Of a stretch of DNA of 64,000 nt, positions 10,108 to 19,164 are shown piece after piece. This stretch comes from Haemaphysalis longicornis (lineage: Eukaryota > Arthropoda > Arachnida > Ixodida > Ixodidae), in assembly GCA_013339765.2 (NCBI GenBank), contig CM023452.1, positions 154,794,806 through 154,858,805 on the forward strand. Direction: 5' to 3'. Both the position numbers and the translations under genes were made by a program. Under the pieces are notes generated by a model. The model saw nothing but the letters and a program-made list of their open reading frames with translations. It made no database searches and had not been told where the DNA came from. How positions within the stretch are numbered: the stretch's first letter is position 1; each line of letters begins with the position of its first letter.

Positions 10108-10335
10108 ACCCGTCGCGGTGGCTCAGTGGCTAGGGCGTTGCGCTGCTGAGCACGAGGTCGCGGGTTCGATTCCCGGCCGCGGCGGCCGCTTTTCTGATGG
10201 AGGCGAAAAGCAAAAACGCCCTTGTGTACGAGATTTCGGCGCACGTTAAAGATCCCCAGGTGGTCAAAATTAATCCGGAGCCCTCCACTACGGCGCGCCT
10301 CATCGCCTGCGTTGCGTCGGCGCGTTAAAACCTCC
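10108..10335 (+). repeat. Ruka-like tRNA-derived SINE
   Basis: The head has an A box (TGGCTCAGTGGC, 10119-10130) and a perfect B box (GGGTTCGATTCC, 10163-10174), followed by a tRNA-unrelated body (GATTTCGGCGCACGTTAAAG, 10232-10251) and an end near CGCGTTAAAACC. Established knowledge: Ruka is a tRNA-derived SINE family reported from Rhipicephalus ticks and found in other hard ticks; I identify this from memory of its layout. It is transcribed by Pol III and mobilised by a partner LINE. This is the strongest single clue to the host group. Confidence 0.7.
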
Positions 10336-10487
10336 TTGGTTAAAAACCAACGAGAACTCGCTAGCGCGCCAGTGTCAGCCTGCGCGCGTTCTGTGAACTA
10401 GTTCGTGGAGCAGTGAACGTTACAGTCCAAAAAACGGTAAACTCAGTACAGAAAACATCGGCCCAAAACGAAAAAGTCAGCGTATAA

Positions 10488-10580
10488 AAAAAAAAAAAGA
10501 TCGTACCCTCGGGAATTTGAACTCGTGACTTGCAAAACACTTGAAATAACATACCTAGCGCTCCACCACTCGGCCACTGC
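10488..10580 (-). repeat. tRNA-derived SINE or tRNA pseudogene (Leu/Ser-like head)
   Basis: On the minus strand: TGGCCGAGTGGTGGAGCGC (A box, complement of 10556-10574) and GAGTTCAAATTCC (B box, complement of 10513-10525), then a run of about 12 T as terminator. The start follows immediately on the A-rich tail of the LINE at 10578-11235, so the two may have been copied as a unit or the LINE tail may have been the target. Confidence 0.55.
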
Positions 10581-11235
10581 CGATTTTTTTTTCTTTATTG
10601 CATGGACAACTAGCCCGAATAGTTTAAAGTCCCACCCTAACTACAATAACGGTAGATTCACTAATACATTTTAAAAGTCAGGCAGGCACACACACGCTTC
10701 AAGAAGATGCAACCAGTCCGGCGGCTGCGATTGCGCCGCATAGACACTGTACGCAAGCGCACATTGTTCGCGAAAAATCGACTTAGTTCCACGAGGTTCC
10801 TCGGCATGGCGGTCAGTCATGCGACACTTACATAGGATAAACAATCCTATCAGCACGAAAGGTCATATGGCACGGAACAGTTCTTAATCACTGGCAGCAA
10901 TCGTAATGCTGTAAGGGGTGATGTCTATGTCCTTTTTAAGAGTACGCTGCAGAACATCAAAAAAAAAATAACATGGGATCCCGACATAAAACCAAGCAGT
11001 GATCAATTGTCTCCGGCTGGTTACACAAGCGACAGTTAACAGACCAAGGCACATATACACCTTTACTATCGAGCCATGTTTTAACAGGCAACGTTGATGT
11101 GTGCAACTTAAAAAAGAAAGTTTGTGCAGCCGCTTGGATGCACATTTTCTTGACGCGCTTCAACACACTGTCATCTAAAAACATCAGATCGCTGCTGACC
11201 TTGGAAATATAAGGTATATAATGTATAACCACTTT
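10578..11235 (-). mobile_element. LINE 3' end with zinc-finger C-terminal domain
   Basis: The minus-strand frame 10957-11232 (91 residues) contains KLHTSTLPVKTWLDSKG followed by CRLCNQPETIDHCLVLC, the CxxC...H..C finger found at the C-termini of many LINE reverse transcriptases. After a frameshift in an A-run at 10959-10968 the match continues in shifted frames to about 10674. The 3' end is AATAAAG plus poly(A) on the minus strand (10583-10600). RT itself is missing, so the copy is 5'-truncated. It belongs to a different LINE family from those at 2.3-5.2 kb. Confidence 0.6.
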
Positions 11236-12060
11236 ACACTTTTCTATAGTTTTAGCATTTTAAGCAGTTCCACAATATCTCACGTGTAGCAATTGCATTT
11301 ATTAGAAGGAAACGCGTTCGCAGATGCGTAGTCGTGATGCTAACCACTCTGCTTGTTCGCCCAGCGCAAAAAAGTGCTTCCTGCAGCCTAGTTTTACGCT
11401 GTACGGTAAAAGTATCAGTTGATTTTATTTCCTTAGTACCTATATTGACTTCGCTGACTCTTCTCCCGCCTTCAAGTGGCCTTATATTTTCCTACTGGCG
11501 TACCAGTCAGCGAAGCGTCGCATGTGCGCTTGTGCATCACTTGTGTGAAGCGACCTTGACTTGGAGCTAGACACAGTGTACAAAGCAACAAAGTTAAGGA
11601 AGGTACATTCTTCCATTCACAAACGTGTCCTGGTTTTGTTTCAACTGAGCGAACGAATTGCGACGACCCGTCGGCGGCCGGCGGATGAAACGCTCGGCCG
11701 ACTGACTCTGTCGGAAGGCCGGCTAGCCGTGCAGTAGCGCAGCCAATTGCCAGCTCATCTCCTCTAGACGTCACACGAAAACGCCACAGAAAATGGGCGA
11801 GGGTGCAGAGAGGAGGACAGCATTTTCTAATTGATTTTTCTGCTAAATAAATTCGCGTAAACGCGCTCAGAGTGGTCGAAACAGGGCCTAGGGACTCCGG
11901 ACTACAATTTGCGCTCGTAATCCCGCAATGTTTACAAATCACTTCAGCGTCCCTTTAAAGAAAACGGGCAACGGCGGCGTCCTATTCGGTATGCCACGTG
12001 CCGCGCCCGCTGACCATGCCCGTTCGACCAGTGCAACCTGCATGGTCCTTGAGGTGGCCG
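11236..12060. other. No gene seen
   Basis: Only unsupported frames, the longest at 11472-11942 on the minus strand with no recognisable motif. The right-hand inverted repeat described for 9499-11958 lies here. From about 12065 the sequence becomes G-rich. Confidence 0.3.
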
Positions 12061-12239
12061 CTGCGCGCCACGCACTCCCACTGCTCGTAGGTTTGATGGG
12101 TGGTGGGTGAGGGATTAGTAGGGTACTGCCATTTGCAAGTGGAGAGTTGTTAATGGAGAGTTGCAGTGTTTGCAGTTTAGGGAGTAGGTGGTCGGAGATA
12201 TGTGGTGTAGATGTTGGTGGTTATATGGAGTGTTGCAAA

Positions 12240-13232
12240 ATTACGGTGTAGACGAGCATTACGTACCCACTCTAGAAGATACCTGGAATGGGTCCGCAAC
12301 TACCATAGTCCCTATAAGGAGAGCAGCAACATACCGAGAAGGAATGGCGTCAGAAAAGGAGACACAATTTCTCTAATGTTATTCGCAGCATGTTTACAAG
12401 AGATATTCAAAACATTGGATTGGGAACAGGTGGGCGTAACGGTTAATGGAGATTACCTCAGTAACCTCAGATTAGAGGATGACGTGACCTTGATAAGCAA
12501 CTCGGGCGACGAATTGCAATGCATGGTCACCAAAGTGGAGAAGCGGAGTAGAATCATGGGCCTGAAAATTAATATGCAGAAAATTAAAGTAATGCTCAAT
12601 AGCCTCGGGAGAGAACAGCGGTTTGAGATAGGTGGTGAGGGAGTGGAAGTGGCAAGCGAATATATCTACTTAGGCCAAGTAATGAGCCCGGATCCCAGCT
12701 ATGAGGCGGAGATGATTAGAAGGATAAGAATGGGGTGGAGTGCGTTCGGCAGGCATTCTCAACAATGAAATTGTCCCTGAAGAAGACAATGTATAACAGC
12801 TGGATCTTACCCGTACTCACCTACGCTGCAGAAACTTCGAGGCTCACTAAGAGGGTTCAACTTAAATTGAGGACGACTTAGCGAGCAATCGAACGGAAGA
12901 TAATGGGTGAACATTACGGGGCAAGAAGAGAGCGGAGTGGGTCAGGGAACAAACGCGTGTTAAGGACATGTTATAGAAATTAAGAAGAAGAAATGGACGT
13001 GGGCAGGGCATGTAATGCGAAGGCAAGATAACCGTTGGTCATTAAGGGTAAAAGAGTGGATCCCTAGGGAAGGAAAGTGTGGCAGAGGGCGGCAGAAAGT
13101 TAGATGGGCAGATGAGATCAAGAAGTTTGCGGGGACAAATTGGTCGCAGTTAGCACAGGACCGGGATAATTGTAGGTATATGGGAGAGGACTCTTGCCGT
13201 GAAGTGAGCACAGACGGGCTGATGATGATATG
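12240..13232 (+). mobile_element. RTE-type LINE fragment 1 (RT C-terminal half to 3' tail)
   Basis: Translation shows RT segments RKGDTISLMLFAACLQEIF, LRLEDDVTLISNS (position of the YADD box, here LEDD), GLKINMQKIKVM and YIYLGQVMSPDP, which is the RTE/BovB-type order. After the frame closes at 12768 the C-terminal part continues in shifted frames to the 3' end, GGGCTGATGATGATATGA. The catalytic box is lost. The copy is 5'-truncated. AGTGTTG occurs at 12229-12235 and again just after the tail (13232-13241) and may be a target duplication. The flanks are G-rich. Confidence 0.8.
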
Positions 13233-13249
13233 AAGTGTTGGTCTGTAGG

Positions 13250-13420
13250 CGGCGCCAGAGCCGTGCGTACGTGATGGGAAGGGAGGGGTGAGGTGGTGGG
13301 TAGAGGCGGTGGGAATGACTACAGTGGGAGAGTATATCGGCGTAGGTGGAGGGTATAGGCTGGATGGGGGGGGGGGGGGGGGGTGTCTGGGGTGGGGTTT
13401 GGGTGGTTCATCCTCTCTGG
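13250..13420 (+). repeat. G-rich low-complexity stretch with an 18-G run
   Basis: A purine-rich region with many GGT/GGG words and an uninterrupted run of 18 G at 13366-13383. Similar G-rich sequence lies on the other side of the RTE copy (12065-12230), so the LINE probably inserted into a G-rich tract. G-quadruplex formation is possible but untested. Confidence 0.5.
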
Positions 13421-13547
13421 GAATGCCCGTCGTGTTAAGGCGCGGCAGTGGCGCGGGCCACCTCATTCGCGGGAAAAGATGAATGCTCTGGGATTCATAC
13501 GATGCGGGTGTCCTGTAGTGTGGGTCGTTGGGTGAGGATGGAAAAGG

Positions 13548-15160
13548 AGACAGAGAGAGAGAGAGAGTAAATTTTTATTGAAAAGGCGAAGAGGTCGGCC
13601 TGAGAAAATGATCTTGGGTCTGCTACTTCCCACTGGGGGGAGGGTACTGAGGACAGAAAGAGAAAGGAATTAATATGGGAGGTTTGGGAAATGACAATGA
13701 AAGCGACACATGAACTATGTACAAGCAGTAACACCAATAAACGTCTCAAATACAACGGGGTGCTGCATCAGATGATTACAGTCCCCTTTTCAGCACATGA
13801 CTATCGTCCATGAAAAATAAAACTACTGAGACATTTTTTCGCAGTCTGTTACATTTTGTCGCAGCCTAGAGCCGAGAGTCCAGAGAGGAGTCACTAAGAA
13901 ATATAAGCAGGGCTTTAACGGCTCGGCTTTGTTTCCTGTTGTCAGCCCACGAGCCCAAAATCTTTTGTTCGGACAGAGGGCGAGTGTCCAAGCGTAGTAA
14001 TGCTGTCTCAAGGATCTTTCGCTCACTAGAGTACTTTGGGCAAGCGCTAAGCAAATGTTGGATAGTCTCAGGACAACCGCACAGAAGGCATTCCTGGCTG
14101 TCCTCCCGTCCGGTTGTGTGAAGATACTTCCGGGTCAATGCTACTCCAAGACGCAGCCTGTGTAGCAATGTCTCTTGACTTCGGCGAAGTCGAGGAGCAT
14201 GACTGAGCCAGAACCTGCGCTCTGGATCGAGCCTGTGAAGGCGTTCATGTCGATTCTGCGGGTCCGAAGAATGCAAGGCTGCAGCTTGTTTACGTGCTCG
14301 GTAGAGTATCGCATTAGCATCCTGCCTTGTGATCGGTATAGACAGGAGAGTTCCATTGTGGTGTGCCTGCTGCGCTTCTGCATCCGCCAACTCATTTTCA
14401 GCGATGCCACAGTGACCTGGTATCCACTGAAGCACCACCGTGTGGCCCTTTTCACTCAACTCTTTAAACAGGATAGCGACATCAGTGGTCAGCTGATAAT
14501 ATGCGCCTCGCTTCATTGGGTACCTTAGTACTTGCAGCGCTGGTTTGCAGTCACAAAAGATAGTCCACTACTCTGGCCTTTCACAAGAAATGGTGCGGAG
14601 CGCTGCGCGTAAACCGACGACTTCCTGTGAGCAATCTTAAAACGTTGGCTCAGGTTCTTCCCAGGCATAACTTCCCCGAAGACGCCATGACCGAGCCGTT
14701 AACGAAAACATGCGACGCTTCCCCGTACATTTCCCTGATGTAAAATAGTGAAAGTTGTCTTAAGAACGAAGACGGCATGTGGGATGTTTTTAGCGATTCC
14801 AAGGATCGATAATCGCACCTGTATATCAGGTGCAACCCATAGAGGCAGTTCTGAGATCTTGGCGACTGTAAATCTGAAGCTGCGGCGAAATACTTCGGGA
14901 GTAGTTTGAATTCGGCCGGTCCCTGAGAACACTCGAAGTGGATGACACTCATGTCTTGTCACATGTTGGAGGTGCACACGAAGAGTCCCTCGCGCGAGGT
15001 AGAGTTGAATTGGGCAGACTCTCGCTTCTGCGATCGTTCCGCGTGTTGATGCGCATCGCGGCAACCCGAAGCAGATTCGTAGGGCTTGAGCCAAGGACGG
15101 GAAAAGAGGAAAAGCTGCAGGTGACGACGGCATAACCGGGGATCTTTTGAAGGAGGGAGG
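13548..15160 (-). mobile_element. R1/I-type LINE relic with (TCTC)n tail, copy 1
   Basis: Minus strand: RT thumb remnants (LAQALRICFGLPRCASTRG, from about 15090), a decayed RNase H, a C-terminal zinc finger, a 3' UTR with AATAAA (complement of 13573-13578) and a (TCTC)n tail (13548-13567). The plus-strand LINE at 30652-32045 ends in the same way (AATAAAGTTTACT then CT repeats), so they are the same or sister families. This copy is heavily broken. Confidence 0.7.
13866..14560 (-). pseudogene. LINE RNase H C-terminal half plus zinc finger
   Basis: The open frame 13866-14516 (216 residues) carries LQWIPGHCGIAENELADAEA, which includes the last RNase H aspartate, and the finger CLLCGCPETIQHLLSAC near residues 147-163. 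The upstream half of RNase H (14530-14720) is shifted, and its first acidic position appears as N in HVFVNGS, so the enzyme would be dead. Confidence 0.7.
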
Positions 15161-15189
15161 AGATATTATACTGTAAAAGCTTGCTGCGC

Positions 15190-16525
15190 TATTTCCTGAA
15201 TTCTTAAGGACTCAAAAAGCGTCCATAGCCTGGGAAAACGCCAGCGTTACTGTGATTCCTAAGAAGGGAGACCCTAAAGACCTAAAGAAGTACAGGCCCA
15301 CCAGCCTACTCTAAGTTGTTTACAAGCTCTTTACCAAAGTTAGAGTTAGCCGCATAGGTGACAGCCTGGATTTCCAACAACCCAGAAAGCAGGCTGGGGC
15401 TAGAAAATGGTGCTCAATTATGGATCATATCCATGTAGTCAATCGATAGATAGAAAAATCCGCAGTATGCACCAAACTTCTTTACGGGGCATGTATAGAC
15501 AAAGAGAAGGCGTTCGACTCAGTAGACACCGTAGCCGCGCTAAAAGCATTAAAAGACCAGGGAATACAATAGACCTACATAGAAATTCTAGACGACACAT
15601 GAAGGGATGTACGGGCAGGATAACACGTCACAAGCAAAGCGATAAATTCCCGATCCGAAAGGGAGATAACAGGGCAATACCATCTCGCCAAAACTGTTCG
15701 CAGCATGTCTGGAGGGAAATAAACTGCATTAAGGATAAACTGAGAATACATGAGTCATTTGGAGTTTGCAGACGACATAGCCTTGCTGAGTAAGACTGCA
15801 GAACACCTGCAAAAAGTGTTTGTGGAGCTACAATCAGAAAGCACGAATAAACATGAATAAATATGAATGAATGTAAAGTAAGGAGGAATAAGCATGCCGA
15901 ATGCGCACTCGTCAGCAGAGGAAACAAAACACTAGAAGTCACAGAATTTAACTACTTCAGGGAGATGGTTAGTGCTGACCCCAACCACGAGAGGAAAATC
16001 CGGCACAGAATAGGTATGGGCTGGGGAGCACTCGACAAGAACTCCCAAATAAGGAAAAGTAGGCTACCGCTATCACTAAAAAAAAAAAAAAAAATCTGCA
16101 GGGTTTGCATACTGCCGGTAAGGACATACGGAGCTGAAACTTGGCGCATTACTAAACAACTAGAATGCAAACTTAGGTTGGCTGAACGGGCCATGGAACG
16201 ATTAATGTTAGGAATAACACACAGGGACAAGAAAAAAGCTTGCTGCATCAGAGAAAAAACTAGAGTAGAAGATATCATGGTTCAAAAAAAAAAAAAGAAA
16301 AGAAAAAGAAATGGACTTGGGCTGGCTAACAACCGGTGAACAATCAGGGTAACAGTATGGATACCAAGAGGTGGGCCTAGAAGAACGGGAAGGAGGGATG
16401 AAATAGGGAAATTTGGCGGCCAACGGTAGACTCAGGCGGTGTGGGACAGCAGTGGTTGGAAGTTAATAAGAGAGACCTTCGCCCTCTAGTGGTCCTGAGT
16501 AGGCAGTTGTTGATGATGATCGTTA
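15190..16525 (+). mobile_element. RTE-type LINE fragment 2 (decayed RT to 3' tail)
   Basis: Recognisable in shifting frames: VIPKKGDPKDLKKYRPTSL (about 15250-15310), the KEKAFDSVD motif (about 15500-15525), LEFADDIALLSKTAEHLQK with an intact FADD box (about 15755-15810), then C-terminal TYGAETWRITKQLECKLRLA in the 15863-16339 region and a 3' end of TTGTTGATGATGATC at about 16507-16521. Many stops and A-runs (16077-16094) break the frame. Same family as 12240, 17625, 35356 and 49470. Confidence 0.75.
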
Positions 16526-17017
16526 AAGTCGAAAGGGCGGGGGTTCTATGAGCCACGGTGGGTTTGTTGTTTTTAAGTTTTTAAGTGCAGAGCACTTTAG
16601 GGCCGCGCCTTGTCGTCGTAGCTCGCTCGCTGGACCCATGTATAGAGCCGGCGTTCCTTCGTAGCCGCTGTCGTCGCCGCGTAACCCGGAAGCTTCGAAA
16701 GCCAAGCGGTTTATATAGTCATGCATGTTCGATACTCGTGAACCGCTGGCGCTTGTCATACATCTCCCCGTTGTTTAGCGCAAGAAAATTTCCCCGCATT
16801 TCCCCGAGGGGAAGAATGTGAAAGTGCGAATGCACGAGTTGAATTTGCGCGGTTCGGTAATGTTCGCGAAAGAGAAATCACACACACACACAACTACAAA
16901 GAAAGAAAGATGCATTTATTTGTGTTGTCGTTGTACTTGATTGCTAGAGCGGATCTCAGCTTTGAAATTTCGTGTCAGTACTCCTTTAAGCGGGTGCATT
17001 AGCCCTTCTCACGCCCG
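16526..17017. other. No gene seen; CA and GAAA microsatellites
   Basis: Short CA (16880-16893) and GAAA (16900-16908) simple repeats. The remainder shows no motif. AAGTGCAGAGCACTTTAG near 16583-16600 contains a short palindrome. Confidence 0.35.
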
Positions 17018-17165
17018 ATTCCTGGCCAATCCCCCACGTGGGTATGTGCCATGTCAGCGGCCAGGCAGCGCGCGCCCATCTCCCCCCGTTGCCAAGGAAG
17101 ACGAGGAGATTCCTGGCCAATCCCCCACGTGGGTATGGGCTATGTCAGCGGCCAGGCTGCGCGCA
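17018..17165 (+). repeat. Tandem pair of LINE 3'-end fragments
   Basis: A 91-bp unit is repeated head to tail (17018 and 17109). Each starts ATTCCTGGCCAATCCCCCAC and continues GTGGGTATG, the same 3'-end motif that closes the LINE copies at 2325-2344 and 3737-3756 (there on the minus strand). So this is a tandem duplication of a 3' end without any coding part. Confidence 0.65.
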
Positions 17166-17335
17166 CCCATCTCCACGTGCGCGGACATCGCCGGTGGACG
17201 CAGGTTCAGGGTCGCTTAAGAAGTGCATTGCACTTAAAAACTGTAGGTACATTTGAGCAAATACGTAACTAACCGTCAGCGCCCGCGTTGATTTAATTGG
17301 GAACGCTCGTTGGGTTGGTTTTTACGATAGTAAGC

Positions 17336-17575
17336 GAAAAAAAAGTGGCAGCGCAACTCCGGCAGGTGCGGGGGAAAAAAGAAAGCAGAAAAAGAACGGA
17401 GCTCCCGCTGGTGCAGTTTCGGTCAGGCGGCACGCGAGCCCTGCGAAGGCGGGAAATTTCTTTGCATTGGGTGGTGCAGTGAACGGATAACGGTGCTACA
17501 ACCCATTATGCCAAATCACTACTCTGCACTTCGACAGCTTTCCCATTGAGTGGAAGGGCTTTAATTTTTTTATTA
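17336..17575 (+). repeat. Dispersed repeat family B, copy 2
   Basis: Matches 8107-8406 (landmarks there) but lacks about 70 bases of the middle. It ends at the T-run 17563-17569. Confidence 0.65.
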
Positions 17576-17624
17576 ATGGTGGGTCATGGACGGCATGATA
17601 CTTTCTATATGTCTGATGCTTTCG

Positions 17625-17748
17625 TTGAAATAAGAAATTCGGGGGGCAGTCAGTGTACTCGCGCAGCGCAGGACAGGAGAAGTGGTTGGAGGCCAACGAG
17701 AGAGGTCTTCCTCCTGCAGTGGACCTGCTGTTGATGATGGTGATTATG
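17625..17748 (+). mobile_element. RTE-type LINE 3' end fragment 3
   Basis: Only the last 120 bases: GCGCAGGACAGGAGAAGTGG, the CCTGCAGTGGACCTG block, and the tail GTTGATGATGGTGATTATG. The same block precedes the tails at about 16440-16520, 35490-35575 and 51460-51550. Confidence 0.65.
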
Positions 17749-18431
17749 TACCGTGGCTCAAGTGGTCGGTAGAATGTACAGTACGCCAGGAATGTGGTTC
17801 ACGCTAGAGGCACAAGGCCATGTGTCTTCGTCTTTTGAGCTTTTACATGAAGTGGAGTGTCACGTACGGAACGCAGAAGTGTTCTCGCCTGCGCTTTCGA
17901 GTGGAGGCCGTGGGAGCCCCGCTTTTGTCTGTGCGAAGCGCATCTTGGTGTGGGTTCCGTGCGTTCGGAAACGTTTTGTCTTTCACCCCGTCGTGTTTAC
18001 ATGGTAGACACCCTGCCTATTTATTGTCATGGTAAGTCGAGGTAATTTTAATGACTACATTACACTGTTTCTTCTCTTTTGGTTATTAATACCTTGTTCC
18101 ATTCGCTCCAGTAGTTTGAACAATTATTTCTTCAGCATGTTCAAATCATTTACGCCCTACTTCGCTTATACAATTCATACGATAGCAGCATAAAGCTATT
18201 CCAGTGGTACTTTCCAGGTCTGTTTTCCTTCTTCAAAGAAAATTCGAAGGCTTTAAGCTGCAGAACAGTTTTCACTAATGAAAATGCTACAAGTGCTTTG
18301 CTTATTAAAGACATTACATCTGGGGCGGGGAGTGAAGAGACATTTATGCTTTAAGAAAAAAACTCAGGTTTTATTGCTAGCACTGTCTTCTGTATGACTC
18401 CTAAGGTAAAAACTCTTCTTGTGCCATCAGG
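17749..18431. other. No recognised gene; unassigned plus frame at 17753-18007
   Basis: An 84-residue plus frame without known motifs. The second half is AT-rich and probably intronic with respect to the candidate exon at 18432. Confidence 0.3.
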
Positions 18432-18675
18432 TTTGTGAAGAGAAGCCGTCTACTCCATACAACGTGGCTGCAAAACAAGATGAACGGGCCGGAACCTGAA
18501 GACCTATCTAATCTTCCCGACTTCACGAATGCTTCGTTAGAGGAGGTTTTCGATGCGCTTCGCGGAATGAGAATGGAAACGTATGATGCAATGATCAAGT
18601 TGGACGCACAACACCTCATCGAAATTCTTGGAGTGGAGGCCGCAAAAAAAATGGTCACCTTCTTCAACAAGCATG
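18432..18675 (+). CDS. Candidate internal exon of an unidentified host gene
   Basis: A 244-bp open segment lies between a plausible acceptor (TTCTTGTGCCATCAG, pyrimidine-rich upstream) and a consensus donor (CATG|GTAAGAAA at 18675/18676). The peptide contains LPDFTNASLEEVFDALRGM and LDAQHLIEILGVEAAKKMV, suggesting short amphipathic helices rather than a transposon enzyme. The first in-frame ATG is at 18480, so this could also be a first coding exon. I recognise no family. No partner exons were identified in the window. Confidence 0.4.
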
Positions 18676-19160
18676 GTAAGAAAGGCAGCAGAAAGCTTAA
18701 TGCTGCGTTCTAATTTCGGTTATTATATTTCTATGTTTGGGGAAGCAGAGAAGTTTATCAAATGCTTAAAACATTTAATTGCGATCATTTTGATTGGTTT
18801 GGTGCGACAGTCTGATAATGACAGCGAAAAATATGTCTCGAAAAAAGTTCTTGTAGCCCTCCGTCTAACGACGACAATGGTTGAACGCGAAGCTAACTCA
18901 TGATGATTCTTCGGTTGTGCAATCCCACACTGCCAGTGTGTGGTACTCTAGAGGTACACACCACTTTTCTAGAATGCCCACAACTCTAGGGTGTGCACTC
19001 CGTAAGCCTAACAGTTGGGTTTCGGGTGTACGGGGGGAATCGGTGCCTTCTGTTTGGCGTGCAGTGAGCAATTGTTTGAATGGGTGCCGGTTTGAGGTGT
19101 TAAACCCCAAGATCTGACATTAGGCCTAACTTCCAACGACATTTTCATCCTACCTCGGCC
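18676..19160. other. No gene seen
   Basis: AT-rich DNA without motifs apart from short palindromes such as CACACTGCCAGTGTGTGG (18927-18944). Confidence 0.3.
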
Positions 19161-19164
19161 TGTG

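Larger units (their letters stand above)
9499..11958. repeat. Possible 2.46-kb element bounded by 16-bp inverted repeats
   Basis: TTAAAGGGACACTGAA at 9499-9514 and the inverted TTCAGCGTCCCTTTAA at 11942-11957 differ at one position. This motif looks like the terminus of a tick DNA element, so these may be the two ends of one element filled with later insertions (SINEs, LINE), or ends of two separate copies. No target duplication was confirmed. Confidence 0.3.

Noticed and set aside
10111..10185. Functional tRNA gene
   Set aside because: A and B boxes are good, but the sequence continues into a Ruka-like body and the anticodon stem is not convincing.
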